Below, one piece after another: positions 42,852-52,162 of a stretch of DNA of 64,000 nt. The notes below the pieces were generated by a model. That model was not told where the DNA came from, ran no database searches, and saw nothing but the letters and a program-made list of their open reading frames with translations. The position numbers and the translations under genes were made by a program. How positions within the stretch are numbered: position 1 is the stretch's first letter; each line of letters begins with the position of its first letter. Source of the stretch: Pelagibius sp. Alg239-R121 (GTDB lineage Bacteria; Pseudomonadota; Alphaproteobacteria; Kiloniellales; Kiloniellaceae); the NCBI RefSeq assembly GCF_947331435.1, contig NZ_CAMZOF010000015.1, positions 1 through 64,000 on the forward strand, given 5' to 3'.

Positions 42852-45427
42852 AAATACCCTCCGTCCCGAAACCGGATATCAGACAGCGCCTATGGATTGC
42901 GCTTGCACTTTTGGCGGCTTCCACACTGTTCGTTGGGGGCATTGCCTGGTATGCGCTGGACCGCGCCGATACAAGCCTGGAAGAACTGCATAGCCAGACA
43001 CTTGGGGAAGTAGCCCGCTCGCTCAAACTCTCCAAGCAGTCTTCCGACCTTGCGACATCCGCACCGTTTTTGCTGAACCTCAAATCGCCCTATCTGATTC
43101 GCAGAGAAGGCAGGAAGCTGCTGCAGGCGCTTGAAGCTGTGGCCGATGACTGGCCGACGGACGAGTTTCGAAGCCGAACCACCGTCTACGCCTATGAAGA
43201 GGAAATCGCGATTGCCGTGCTGGAGATGAAAACGGCCGTCGCCGACCTGGTGGAGGCCGCCGGGCAACTGAGCTCCGAAAGGGATCAAACAATCGCGCTC
43301 AATGCCCGTCTTTCGGATCTTGAGAATGCCATCTATCGCGGGTCGATAAATCCCGAGGGCAGCGCTGCCGAAAGGCGCGCCTGGTTATCGCTTCAGGTCA
43401 TCGTGAAAGAACTCGTCGGTGCGGGAAAGGCGGGAAACCTGCTTGGCGTTGGAGAGCATCGTAGAAAGTATCAGGCGGAACGGGCAAGATTCGAAGACTA
43501 TGCCGCAGAGGGACCGCATTGGGGAATCGTCGAAAATTTGGACAAAATGGCGGCAGGTCCTAGCGGTATCTTCTACGTTCGCCGACGCGAACTGTCTTAC
43601 AATCGTGCCAGTCAGAACGCTCTGTTTCGCATTCGCTATAATGCCAGCACGATTGGAGAGCTTGCAGCGAAGTTTGCCGCCAGCGCCGAAGAGTTCCTGT
43701 CCCGTGAAAGATCCAAAACAACGACCTCGATCAAGTTCGCGAAGGTCGTGGTTCTGGCCGCCGTGATCGCAAGTGTCGTCCTCGCTCTGATTTCCTCGAT
43801 CTTTGTATCGGGCTATGTCACCGGCAACATCAAGGCGATATCGGATGCGATGATGCGCCTCGCCGGCGGCGACCGGGAAACGCACCTCAAGAAAAAGCCT
43901 ACTGCCAACGATGAAATCGGCAAGCTTCTGCACTCGTTCCGAGTCTTCCGGGCAAACGCACTCCGGCTTGACCGGACCAATCGACAACTGCACCAGAAGA
44001 ACGCTTTGTTCGAAAAGATCTTTGCCAATATCACCGATGGTATTGCGATCACAAACGACGCGGGACAGCTGACCGCGGCAAACCCGAATTTTGCACGCGT
44101 CCTTAAGCTCGACGATGAGTCGATGGCGCTAAAATCCAGTGTTTCCGACGCGCTCGCCAAGAGCAGCTATGCCGCCGAAGCAAAAGAAACGGGCCTTGAC
44201 GCGGATTTCAATGGCTTTGCAGAGATCCATAGTGCAAGCGGACAGTATCTTGAGATCCGTTGCAGCCGCTTGCCCGACGGCGGCGGAATCTGGCTTTTCT
44301 CCGATGCCACGGAACGCCGGAAAATTGACGAACGGCTTCGGCAGATCCAGCGGATCGAGAGTCTTGGCAAGGTCACCGGAGAGGTTGCCCATGACTTCGG
44401 AAACATCCTTTCGACCATCTCCAGCAATCTGCATTTGATGGAGAACACCAAGCCGGATCAAACCCCCAATGCGTTGGTGCAACGCATCTCCAATGCCGTC
44501 GAAATCGGTATATCCCTAACCCAGCGCCTCCTTGCTTTCGCCCGAAAGCAACGCCTTGAGCCCGAGATCACCGAGTTAAACACACTCGTGGAAGGCTTGA
44601 CCGATCTTGTCGGCATCGGCCTGAAACACAGCGTAGCGCTTGAAACGGCTTTTGCTCCGCGTGAGCTGTTCGTCCGGGTGGATCCCGGGCAATTGGAAAG
44701 CGCCATTCTGAACCTCTGCCTGAACAGCAATCAGGCCATTGAAGGCCATGGCGAAATCCGAATTTCGATCTTTGCGCTGTCCGACAGCACTGCCGCTATC
44801 GAGGTCAAGGACACTGGAGCAGGGATGGATGAAGACACCATTACGCACGCCCTGGAGCCTTTCTTTTCAGCACGCAGTGATGGCCAGGGCACAGGGCTTG
44901 GACTGTCGATGGTTTACGGCTTCATCAAACAAACCGGTGGCGATATTCAGATCGAAAGCGAGGTCGGTAAGGGAACAGCCGTTCGTCTGATTCTGCCGTT
45001 GCAAGCGGACACAGCGGTCGGATCTTCCAGCACCCATACGCCGATCAAAAAAGTGCTGCTGGTCGAGGACGAAGCTGACGCACTGACCCATGCGTCTACG
45101 CAGCTGCAGGAATTGGGTCTGAGTGTTGTCGAAGCCCGGACCTACGCCTCAGCCTGTCATGCCTTAGAAGAACACCAGGGCTTCGACGCGCTGATCACAG
45201 ATCTCCAACTCGATGATGGAAATACCGGATGGTCACTTGCTGAGCGCGTGCTTAGAGAACGAAAAGGCATGCACGTGATAATCGCTTCCGGCAGGCTTCC
45301 CCGGCGCCATCCGCTCGCACTGGAATTCAGCGACCGACTGACCTGCATTCCAAAGCCGGTCAGCTTCGAAACACTCTCGACAGCACTGACCCGCCAGCCC
45401 TTCCACGAAGGCAAGGACCAACCATAG
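42848..45427 (+). CDS. Hybrid sensor histidine kinase with TorS-like sensor region
   Basis: The 859-aa protein has one N-terminal helix, a long helical periplasmic sensor region (about 40-290, TorS-like), a second helix (VVVLAAVIASVVLALISSIF), HAMP, PAS, HisKA with phosphorylated His near residue 515 (GEVAHDFGN), HATPase (NLCLNSNQAIEG, DTGAGMD, GTGLGLSMVYG), and a C-terminal receiver with Asp near 784 (LITDLQLDD). It is coupled to the response regulator by overlap. The ligand may be the transported compound, perhaps via the binding protein as TorT-TorS does. No separate phosphotransfer domain was seen. Confidence 0.92.
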   Translation: MKIPSVPKPDIRQRLWIALALLAASTLFVGGIAWYALDRADTSLEELHSQTLGEVARSLKLSKQSSDLATSAPFLLNLKSPYLIRREGRKLLQALEAVADDWPTDEFRSRTTVYAYEEEIAIAVLEMKTAVADLVEAAGQLSSERDQTIALNARLSDLENAIYRGSINPEGSAAERRAWLSLQVIVKELVGAGKAGNLLGVGEHRRKYQAERARFEDYAAEGPHWGIVENLDKMAAGPSGIFYVRRRELSYNRASQNALFRIRYNASTIGELAAKFAASAEEFLSRERSKTTTSIKFAKVVVLAAVIASVVLALISSIFVSGYVTGNIKAISDAMMRLAGGDRETHLKKKPTANDEIGKLLHSFRVFRANALRLDRTNRQLHQKNALFEKIFANITDGIAITNDAGQLTAANPNFARVLKLDDESMALKSSVSDALAKSSYAAEAKETGLDADFNGFAEIHSASGQYLEIRCSRLPDGGGIWLFSDATERRKIDERLRQIQRIESLGKVTGEVAHDFGNILSTISSNLHLMENTKPDQTPNALVQRISNAVEIGISLTQRLLAFARKQRLEPEITELNTLVEGLTDLVGIGLKHSVALETAFAPRELFVRVDPGQLESAILNLCLNSNQAIEGHGEIRISIFALSDSTAAIEVKDTGAGMDEDTITHALEPFFSARSDGQGTGLGLSMVYGFIKQTGGDIQIESEVGKGTAVRLILPLQADTAVGSSSTHTPIKKVLLVEDEADALTHASTQLQELGLSVVEARTYASACHALEEHQGFDALITDLQLDDGNTGWSLAERVLRERKGMHVIIASGRLPRRHPLALEFSDRLTCIPKPVSFETLSTALTRQPFHEGKDQP

Positions 45428-45442
45428 TCAGGGAACAACAGA

Positions 45443-45805
45443 ATGAATGAGTCCACCTACCGAGACGGCCAAAGCGACACGCGCCCCTGGGGTACCTGGC
45501 GTGTCGTGGAGAGCGGTAAGACCTATACGCTGAAACACATTGAGGTGAACCCTGGCGAAAGGCTGTCACTGCAATACCATAATCATCGGTCGGAACACTG
45601 GGTGGTCGTCGCCGGCCGGGGTGCCGTGACGATCGGCGGCGACATCATCAATGTTGAGCGCGGCAGTCACGTCTACGTCCCGAAAGAGACGAAACACCGC
45701 ATTGCAAACACGGGCGACAGACCTCTGCTATTCGTCGAGGTCCAGTTCGGTGATCGCTTGGAAGAGGACGATATTGTCCGTCTCGAAGACGACTACGCCC
45801 GCTGA
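45443..45805 (+). CDS. Cupin protein of the phosphomannose isomerase C-terminal type
   Basis: The 120-aa protein equals the cupin domain of type II phosphomannose isomerase / GDP-mannose pyrophosphorylase, standing alone: RPWGTWRVVESGKTYTLKHI, RLSLQYHNHRSEHWVVVAGR, SHVYVPKETKHRIANTG and EEDDIVRLEDDYAR. The metal ligands His-x-His, Glu/His and distal His are present. It lies 15 nt after the kinase gene and is probably cotranscribed, which links the regulated transporter to a sugar phosphate. Confidence 0.88.
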   Translation: MNESTYRDGQSDTRPWGTWRVVESGKTYTLKHIEVNPGERLSLQYHNHRSEHWVVVAGRGAVTIGGDIINVERGSHVYVPKETKHRIANTGDRPLLFVEVQFGDRLEEDDIVRLEDDYAR

Positions 45806-45818
45806 CCGGACCAGACCG

Positions 45819-46376
45819 TTAAAGGCCGGAGGCGAGTTCCTTATTCGCGATGATCAGCAACTCCCAGACATGAGGGAAGAAAGAACGCCAAACCTCGATG
45901 CGGAACTTGTCACTGGTGTCGCGGTAAAGTACGACCTGCGCAGAGTCGAAAAGCGTGCGCACGCCGCTACCCGGCGCAATGGCGTCGAGGTTTCGCGGAC
46001 AGGCAACCGTAAGCAGTTCGGCGGCGCGATCCCCTGTGATCTCAATCGCGATTTCCCGGTCGCTGATATCTGTCAGACTGTGTGGCACATCGGAATAGAT
46101 TCCCGCGAAGCTGGCTTCGATCGCCTGCCGATCCGTCTCCTCGGCCAGCAAAACCCATTCATCGGGGCCAAGACAAATTGCGGAGCGTGTGGCGCTTTCC
46201 GCCCACCCGCCAATGCGCTCGGGCAGATCCACACCAAACGCCGTCGATGCCGCAGCAAGACCGGCCGGATCGATCCGCAGATTGAAGCGCGTGGCTTCAG
46301 GTAGGATGGTCAGCTCGACCGGGCCGCTGTGTGCGGCTGTAATCGGTTCGAACTGGATCGGATTCTGAACGTTCAT
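45819..46376 (-). CDS. soxG: Sarcosine oxidase gamma subunit
   Basis: The 185-aa protein has FNLRIDPAGLAAASTAFGVDLP, ICLGPDEWVLLAEET, LTDISDREIAIEITG and the closing RIEVWRSFFPHVWELL, all as in SoxG. It is the GcvT-like small subunit of heterotetrameric sarcosine oxidase. It is last in the soxBDAG operon, 15 nt after soxA, and converges on the cupin gene. Confidence 0.93.
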   Translation of the reverse strand: MNVQNPIQFEPITAAHSGPVELTILPEATRFNLRIDPAGLAAASTAFGVDLPERIGGWAESATRSAICLGPDEWVLLAEETDRQAIEASFAGIYSDVPHSLTDISDREIAIEITGDRAAELLTVACPRNLDAIAPGSGVRTLFDSAQVVLYRDTSDKFRIEVWRSFFPHVWELLIIANKELASGL

Positions 46377-46391
46377 CTCTGGACTTCCGCA

Positions 46392-49388
46392 TCAGGCCTT
46401 CAGGCGTTCGCCTTCGGGATCGTAAAAAACGGTTTCAGTGACCTTTGCCGACAGAACTCTGTCAGGCATGGGAATGTGAAGACTTTCGCCCATTCGGCTG
46501 CGGCCGCCTTCGACAACCGCCAGCGCAATCGTACGTCCGAGAGCTTCGCTCCAATAGGATGAGGTGACGTGACCAATCATCTTCATCGGTATCGGCTGTT
46601 TCGGGTCGGCAACGATCTGTGCGCCCTCCTCAAGCAACGTTTTCGGATCGTCGGTCAGGAGCCCAACAAGCTGTTTACGGCCTTCAGCGACCAGATCCGG
46701 ACGCTTGAGTGAACGCATGCCGACGAAATCGGGTTTTTTCTTGCCCACGGCCCACCCGATGCCGGCGTCGTCAGGTGTCACCGTACCGTCGGTATCCTGT
46801 CCGACAATGATGTACCCCTTCTCCGCCCTCAGCACATGCATCGTTTCGGTTCCATAAGGGCAGACGTCATATTGCTGACCGGCCTCATAGAGCTTTTCCC
46901 ACAGCTCGCGTCCGTAGCGGGCCGGCACATTGATTTCGAAACCGAGCTCGCCGGTGAAGCTGATACGGAACAGCCGCGCAGGAATGCCGGCGACCTTGCA
47001 CTCGCTGACCGACATATGCGGAAAGGCTTCTTCGGACAGATCTTGGCCCTCGACGAAGGGCTCGATCAATTTGCGCGCGTTGGGGCCGTTCAAGGCAATG
47101 GTGGCCCATTGCTCTGTCGTCGAAGTCAGCCAGACCTTCAGATCAGGCCATTCGGTCTGTAGGTAGTCTTCCATCATATTCAAGACACGCGCCGCGCCAC
47201 CCGTCGTCGTCGTGACGTGGAACTTGTCCTGTGACAGGCGCCCAATGACACCGTCGTCGCGAATGTAGCCATCCTCACCCAGAAGCAGACCATAGCGGCA
47301 CCGACCCGCTGCAAGCTTCGTCCAGGGGTTGGTGTACATGCGGTTCATGAATTCGACCGCATCGGGACCGGAAACTTCGATTTTGCCAAGAGTCGAAGCG
47401 TCGAACATGCCGAGTGACTGACGCGTGGCCTTGCACTCACGGGCGACCGCCCTGTGCATGTCTTCGCCGGACAGCGGGAAGTACCACGCACGGCGCCAAA
47501 GCGAGACCGGCTCAAACGCGGCCTCGTTCTCCTCAGCCCAGCCATCGATAGGGGTCTTGCGGGTCAACTCAAAATGCGCGTCCTTGTGATACCCCGCGAA
47601 GGTGCCGAAGCTCGTCGGTGTATAGGGTGGACGGAAGGTGGTCAGGCCGACCTTTGGCGCTTCCTTGCCCACGGCGTCTGCGGCGATTGTCAGGCCGTTC
47701 ATATTTGATAACTTGCCCTGATCGGTCGCCATGCCATTGGTCGTGTAGCGTTTGACATGCTCGATGGAGCGCATGCCCTCGCGCACGGCCAGACGTATGT
47801 CCTTGGCGGTCACATCGTTCTGGAAGTCGATAAACGCCTTGGCCTTTCCGGCATCACGGTCGCTCGGAAGCTCCTTATGCGTAACACCCCCGCCTGTGCG
47901 ATCAGCCTCTACGGGATAGAGGCCGACTTCCGTCGCGTATCCCGCAGCTATAGCGGCTTCGCTCCCAGCGTTAGCGCCATCTTCAAGCGCCCGCGCGATA
48001 CCCCAAAGACCACGACCCGCCCCCGCGATGTGGCAAGCCTCGGTCTTGTCACCAGGCAGAAAGACCTCGGCCTCACTATCCCAATTCAGCGAGCCTTTGG
48101 TATGGGAGAAAAGATGCAGCGACGGAGTCCAGCCACCGCACATCAACAGCGCGTCGCAATCGATCGTCCGGGACGCACCGACCTTGCCGTTCCTGACCGG
48201 ATTGACAAGGACCGACTTGACCCGCAAACGCCCCGTGGTCGAGGACACCGTATGCCCCTTAAGGACCTCGATGCCTTTGTCGGCAGCCATCTGTGCAAAT
48301 TCCGGCGCGATCTCATCACGCGTGTCCGCGATGGCCGCGACGGCAACACCGGCATCGGCAAGATCGAAGGCACAATACCAGGCACTGTCATGAGAAGTGA
48401 CGATCACCGCCCGCTCGCCGACTTTGACTCCATAGCGGTTCAAGTAGGTCTGTGCCGCGCCGGCGAACATGACTCCGGGCCGGTCATTGCCGTCAAATAC
48501 CAGAGGTCGCTCGATCGCGCCCTGGGCCAAAACGACCTGATTCGCCCGCACACGCCACATCCGTTCGCGCGGGGCATTCCCCGGCACCGCTGCCAGGTGG
48601 TCGGTCAGCTTCTGCGACAGCGCCACCATGTTTTGATGGTAATAGCCGATGGCCGTCGTGCGCGTCATCAGGCGGACATTGTTCATACCTTTGAGTTCGT
48701 CGAGCGTAGCAGACAACCAATCCCATGCGGACTGTCCCGCGATCTGGACCTGGTCCTCGGACAGCAACGTCCCGCCCATCTCCGTATGCTCGTCGACGAT
48801 CACCACATCGGAACCGCTACGACCGGCAGTCAAAGCGGCGGCGAGACCTGCTGGCCCGGCGCCGACGATCAGCACATCGCAATGCAGATACCTGGACGCA
48901 TAGGAGTCGGGATCGGGTTCGGACGGCGAGACTCCCAAACCGGCGGCAGCCCGGATCACGGGTTCATAGACCCTGTCCCAGAAGCTCTTCGGCCACATGA
49001 AGGTCTTGTAGTAGAAACCCGCCGAGAACAGCATGTAGAGCCGGTCGTTGACCGCGCCGATATCGAAGTTAAGAGACGGCCACTTGTTCTGACTCTCCGC
49101 TTTCAGCCCGTCGTAAATCTCCTGCACGGTGGCGCGTGTGTTGGGCTCGAAGCGGCCTTTGCCGCGCGAGGTGCCGATCAGGGCGTTTGGCTCCTCCGAC
49201 CCGGCGGTTACCGGACCACGCGGGCGGTGATACTTGAAGGACCGCCCCATAAGATGAACGCCGTTGGCGAGCAGTGCGGAGGCAACGGTATCGCCTTCAA
49301 CGCCGCCGTAGCTTTTGCCGTCGAAGCGAAAGCGGACGGCTGTATCGTGGTTCACGCGGCCCTTGCCGGGAATTCGAAAGGCGGTCAC
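46392..49388 (-). CDS. soxA: Sarcosine oxidase alpha subunit
   Basis: The 998-aa protein has an N-terminal ferredoxin-like [2Fe-2S]-type fold region without the cluster (FRFDGKSYGGVEGDTVASAL), an NAD/FAD domain with LIVGAGPAGLAAALTAGRSG, and a C-terminal GcvT-like tetrahydrofolate domain (about 610-990). It oxidises sarcosine to glycine with transfer of the methyl carbon to tetrahydrofolate and production of hydrogen peroxide, together with the beta subunit. It overlaps soxD by 4 bp. Confidence 0.95.
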   Translation of the reverse strand: MTAFRIPGKGRVNHDTAVRFRFDGKSYGGVEGDTVASALLANGVHLMGRSFKYHRPRGPVTAGSEEPNALIGTSRGKGRFEPNTRATVQEIYDGLKAESQNKWPSLNFDIGAVNDRLYMLFSAGFYYKTFMWPKSFWDRVYEPVIRAAAGLGVSPSEPDPDSYASRYLHCDVLIVGAGPAGLAAALTAGRSGSDVVIVDEHTEMGGTLLSEDQVQIAGQSAWDWLSATLDELKGMNNVRLMTRTTAIGYYHQNMVALSQKLTDHLAAVPGNAPRERMWRVRANQVVLAQGAIERPLVFDGNDRPGVMFAGAAQTYLNRYGVKVGERAVIVTSHDSAWYCAFDLADAGVAVAAIADTRDEIAPEFAQMAADKGIEVLKGHTVSSTTGRLRVKSVLVNPVRNGKVGASRTIDCDALLMCGGWTPSLHLFSHTKGSLNWDSEAEVFLPGDKTEACHIAGAGRGLWGIARALEDGANAGSEAAIAAGYATEVGLYPVEADRTGGGVTHKELPSDRDAGKAKAFIDFQNDVTAKDIRLAVREGMRSIEHVKRYTTNGMATDQGKLSNMNGLTIAADAVGKEAPKVGLTTFRPPYTPTSFGTFAGYHKDAHFELTRKTPIDGWAEENEAAFEPVSLWRRAWYFPLSGEDMHRAVARECKATRQSLGMFDASTLGKIEVSGPDAVEFMNRMYTNPWTKLAAGRCRYGLLLGEDGYIRDDGVIGRLSQDKFHVTTTTGGAARVLNMMEDYLQTEWPDLKVWLTSTTEQWATIALNGPNARKLIEPFVEGQDLSEEAFPHMSVSECKVAGIPARLFRISFTGELGFEINVPARYGRELWEKLYEAGQQYDVCPYGTETMHVLRAEKGYIIVGQDTDGTVTPDDAGIGWAVGKKKPDFVGMRSLKRPDLVAEGRKQLVGLLTDDPKTLLEEGAQIVADPKQPIPMKMIGHVTSSYWSEALGRTIALAVVEGGRSRMGESLHIPMPDRVLSAKVTETVFYDPEGERLKA

Positions 49389-49687
49389 TTGCCCAACTCC
49401 TCAAGCTCGGCGTCGGACGGGCGCGGCGTGCCCGCCTTGTAAGTGGTCAGGAACTTGTCGCTGACGGTGTCCCGGACGGCATTGAAAAACCGCGCACAGC
49501 CATTGATGTGGCGCCAGCGTTCGAAGTGCGTGCCGCGCTTATTGTTGCGGATGAACAAAAAATCGCGCCACTCTTCGTCCGTCATCGCCGAGGGATCCTC
49601 GGGCCGGTCGATATGAGCTTCACCGGCATAAGCAAACTCAAGTTCCGGCAGCGTCTCGTCGCAATAAGGGCAATGGATCAACAACAT
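49385..49687 (-). CDS. soxD: Sarcosine oxidase delta subunit
   Basis: The 100-aa zinc protein has Cys6 and Cys9 (HCPYCDE), His60 and Cys64 (WRHINGC), which match the known zinc site of the delta subunit. The segment WRDFLFIRNNKRGTHFERW is typical. It lies 23 nt after soxB and overlaps soxA. Confidence 0.95.
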   Translation of the reverse strand: MLLIHCPYCDETLPELEFAYAGEAHIDRPEDPSAMTDEEWRDFLFIRNNKRGTHFERWRHINGCARFFNAVRDTVSDKFLTTYKAGTPRPSDAELEELGK

Positions 49688-49710
49688 CTGTCAGTCTCTC
49701 GGTCTAACGG

Positions 49711-50964
49711 TTAGTGCGCGACGGCGGCCGCGGCCGCTTCGTCAATCAGGCGGCCGGTCTGAAACCGCTCCAGCGTGAAGGGAGCATTGATCGGATGCGG
49801 CTCGTCGTGCGCCACGGTATGCGCCAACGTGTGCGCAGCCCCCGGGGTCGCCTTAAAGCCGCCGGTGCCCCAGCCACAGTTGACGTAAAGTCCTTTGACC
49901 GGCGTCTTGCCCAGGATGGCAGAACGATCCGGGGTCACATCCACGATTCCGCCCCATTTTCGCAGCATGCGCATGCGGCGGAACATCGGGAAGACCTCGC
50001 AGATGGCCGCGACGGTGTGCTCGATCAACGGCAGGCCCCCGCGCTGCGAGTAGGAGGTGTATTGATCGGTGCCGGAACCGATCACCAGTTCGCCTTTGTC
50101 CGACTGGCTGATGTAGGCGTGCACAGTGTTCGACATCACGACACAGGGCAGCACCGGCTTGACCGGCTCACTGACCAATGCCTGCAGAGGATAGCTTTCC
50201 AGCGGCAGCCGCACGTCTGCAGTTTCCATCACGACTGAGGTGTTGCCGGCGGCCGAGACGGCAATTTTTCCAGCTTTGATGAAGCCCTTGGTGGTCTCTA
50301 CACCCTCAACCGCGCCATCCGTGCCGCGGCGGATCGCCAGCACCGGGCAATTCTGAATGATATCCACACCAAGGGCAGACGCCGCACGGGCATAGCCCCA
50401 GGCAACGGCATCGTGGCGCGCGGTCCCGGCGCGTTGCTGCAACGCGGCCCCCATGACCGGGTAGCGCGCATTGGACTCGATGTTGAGGGGTGGACAAAAG
50501 GCTTTTGCTTCTTCCGGAGTCAGCCAGCGATTGTCGACGCCGTTCAGGCGGTTCGCATGAATGTGCCGCTTGAAGCTCTGCACGTCATGGACATTGTGGG
50601 CCAGCATCATGACGCCACGCTGCGAGAACATGACGTTGTAGTTCAGTTCCTGACTCAGCCCTTCCCAAAGATCCACCGCGTGATCGAAGAGCCGCGCACT
50701 CTCGTCGTAAAGGTAGTTTGAGCGGATGATGGTGGTATTGCGCCCGGTATTGCCTCCGCCAAGCCAACCCTTCTCGATCACCGCAACGTTGGTGATGCCG
50801 AATTCCTTGGCCAGATAGTAGGCCGCACCCAGACCGTGCCCGCCAGCGCCAATGACGATGACGTCGTAGGCCTTCTTCGGCTGCGCATCCGGCCACTGCT
50901 CGCGCCAGTTCTTGTGCCCGGTCAGCGCGTTGCTGAGAAGCGACAATGCAGAAAAATGGGTCAC
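49711..50964 (-). CDS. soxB: Sarcosine oxidase beta subunit
   Basis: GTG 50964 with GAGGAA upstream gives 417 aa starting with [20 protein letters not shown], the normal SoxB N-terminus; a frame to 51135 adds non-homologous residues. The FAD motif is [20 protein letters not shown]. Others are [22 protein letters not shown], near the FMN-linking His region, and [19 protein letters not shown]. It carries the sarcosine-oxidising site. It is first in the operon and divergent from the AraC-type regulator. Confidence 0.94.
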   Translation of the reverse strand: MTHFSALSLLSNALTGHKNWREQWPDAQPKKAYDVIVIGAGGHGLGAAYYLAKEFGITNVAVIEKGWLGGGNTGRNTTIIRSNYLYDESARLFDHAVDLWEGLSQELNYNVMFSQRGVMMLAHNVHDVQSFKRHIHANRLNGVDNRWLTPEEAKAFCPPLNIESNARYPVMGAALQQRAGTARHDAVAWGYARAASALGVDIIQNCPVLAIRRGTDGAVEGVETTKGFIKAGKIAVSAAGNTSVVMETADVRLPLESYPLQALVSEPVKPVLPCVVMSNTVHAYISQSDKGELVIGSGTDQYTSYSQRGGLPLIEHTVAAICEVFPMFRRMRMLRKWGGIVDVTPDRSAILGKTPVKGLYVNCGWGTGGFKATPGAAHTLAHTVAHDEPHPINAPFTLERFQTGRLIDEAAAAAVAH

Positions 50965-51098
50965 CGTAGTTTCCTCGTAGAGAAGCTTTGGGCGAACCTG
51001 CCGGATCCGCGCTGATTTGCATGTTACATTTGCGCCTGAAGTGCGGTATAAATGCGACAGAACCTCCGGTAAATCGAAGTGAATTGAGGGACTCCCGG

Positions 51099-52085
51099 AT
51101 GGCCCCATTGCCTCCCCCGGACTATCCGAACGCAAGGCTGTCGGTCGGTTTCATCCTGGCCAGGCGCTTTACGCTCAGCGCTTTTGCCAGCTTTATCGAC
51201 GTTTTGAGGCTCTCCGCCGATGAGGGGGACGGCAGCCGGCCTATTCTCTGCCGCTGGCGCTTCATTTCGGCGACCATGAATCCGGTGACCTCCAGTTGCG
51301 GTATTTCGCTCCAGCCGGATGAGCGCTTGGGAGACCCGAAACGCTTCGACTACATCGTCGTCGTTGGTGGTTTGATTGATGAAATCGAGAACCTGAATCC
51401 CGAGTACACCAAGTTCCTCCATCGCGCCGCGGAGGCCGGTATTCCGCTGATCGGTCTTTGCACCGGCGCATTCATTCTTCACCGCGCAGGCTTGATGGAC
51501 GGTCACCGCTGTTGTGTCAGCTGGTTCCATCGCGACGATTTCCTTGAGCAATTCGACGGACTGGAGCCGGTGTCGGATCAGATCTTCGTCGTGGACAGGG
51601 ATCGAATCACCTGTTCCGGCGGCACCAGCTCGGCACATTTGGCAGCGCACTTGGTGGAGAAGCACGTTGGGGTCACGCAAGCGCGAAAAAGCCTGCACAT
51701 CATGATCATCGACGACGCCATGGCCGGGGAAAAAACCCAACCGGGCATTCCACTCGAACTCACAACTTCCGACGATCTGGTAAAACGCGTCCTTCTTTTC
51801 ATGCAACAGCACATGGATGATCCGCCGAGCATCGGTGAAATCTGTCAGAAGCTGGAGGTGGGCCGGCGAAAGCTGGAACGGCGTTTCCAGACAGCCCTGG
51901 GCCTCTCCCCAGCCGAGGCGGACAAGCTGATCAGAATTGAACACGCCAAACTGCTGATGCGCTCAACCGGACGTTCGGTTTCCCAGGTCGCCGCGGAAAC
52001 CGGCTTCTGTGACGCGTCTCATTTCATCAAGGTCTTCAAGGACCGAAATGGCATGACACCGGAAGCCTATCGCGTGGAAACTTGA
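51099..52085 (+). CDS. GlxA-family AraC-type regulator (GbdR/SouR-like)
   Basis: ATG 51099 with GAGGG 8 nt upstream gives 328 aa. An N-terminal class I glutamine-amidotransferase-like (DJ-1/PfpI) domain has [16 protein letters not shown] and [17 protein letters not shown]. The C-terminal AraC double helix-turn-helix has [20 protein letters not shown] and [21 protein letters not shown]. This group includes GbdR and SouR, which sense glycine betaine/dimethylglycine and sarcosine. It is divergent from soxB across 134 bp, so it probably activates soxBDAG. Confidence 0.92.
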   Translation: MAPLPPPDYPNARLSVGFILARRFTLSAFASFIDVLRLSADEGDGSRPILCRWRFISATMNPVTSSCGISLQPDERLGDPKRFDYIVVVGGLIDEIENLNPEYTKFLHRAAEAGIPLIGLCTGAFILHRAGLMDGHRCCVSWFHRDDFLEQFDGLEPVSDQIFVVDRDRITCSGGTSSAHLAAHLVEKHVGVTQARKSLHIMIIDDAMAGEKTQPGIPLELTTSDDLVKRVLLFMQQHMDDPPSIGEICQKLEVGRRKLERRFQTALGLSPAEADKLIRIEHAKLLMRSTGRSVSQVAAETGFCDASHFIKVFKDRNGMTPEAYRVET

Positions 52086-52096
52086 CCTCCCTCCCC

Positions 52097-52130
52097 AAAA
52101 AAAGAAGAGCCGCCACACGACTGTGACGGC
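52097..52130 (-). terminator. Intrinsic terminator of the nhaC gene
   Basis: On the minus strand a 9-bp stem (GCCGTCACA / TGTGGCGGC, one G-U pair) with a 4-nt loop is followed by TCTTCTTTTTTT. It lies 33 nt after the nhaC stop and just beyond the convergent regulator gene. Confidence 0.7.
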
Positions 52131-52162
52131 CCCTCAAATTCACAAATTCACTGCGCGTGGAA

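Noticed and set aside
47757-49442. 561-codon plus frame over soxA
   Set aside because: Antisense shadow of the alpha subunit of sarcosine oxidase.
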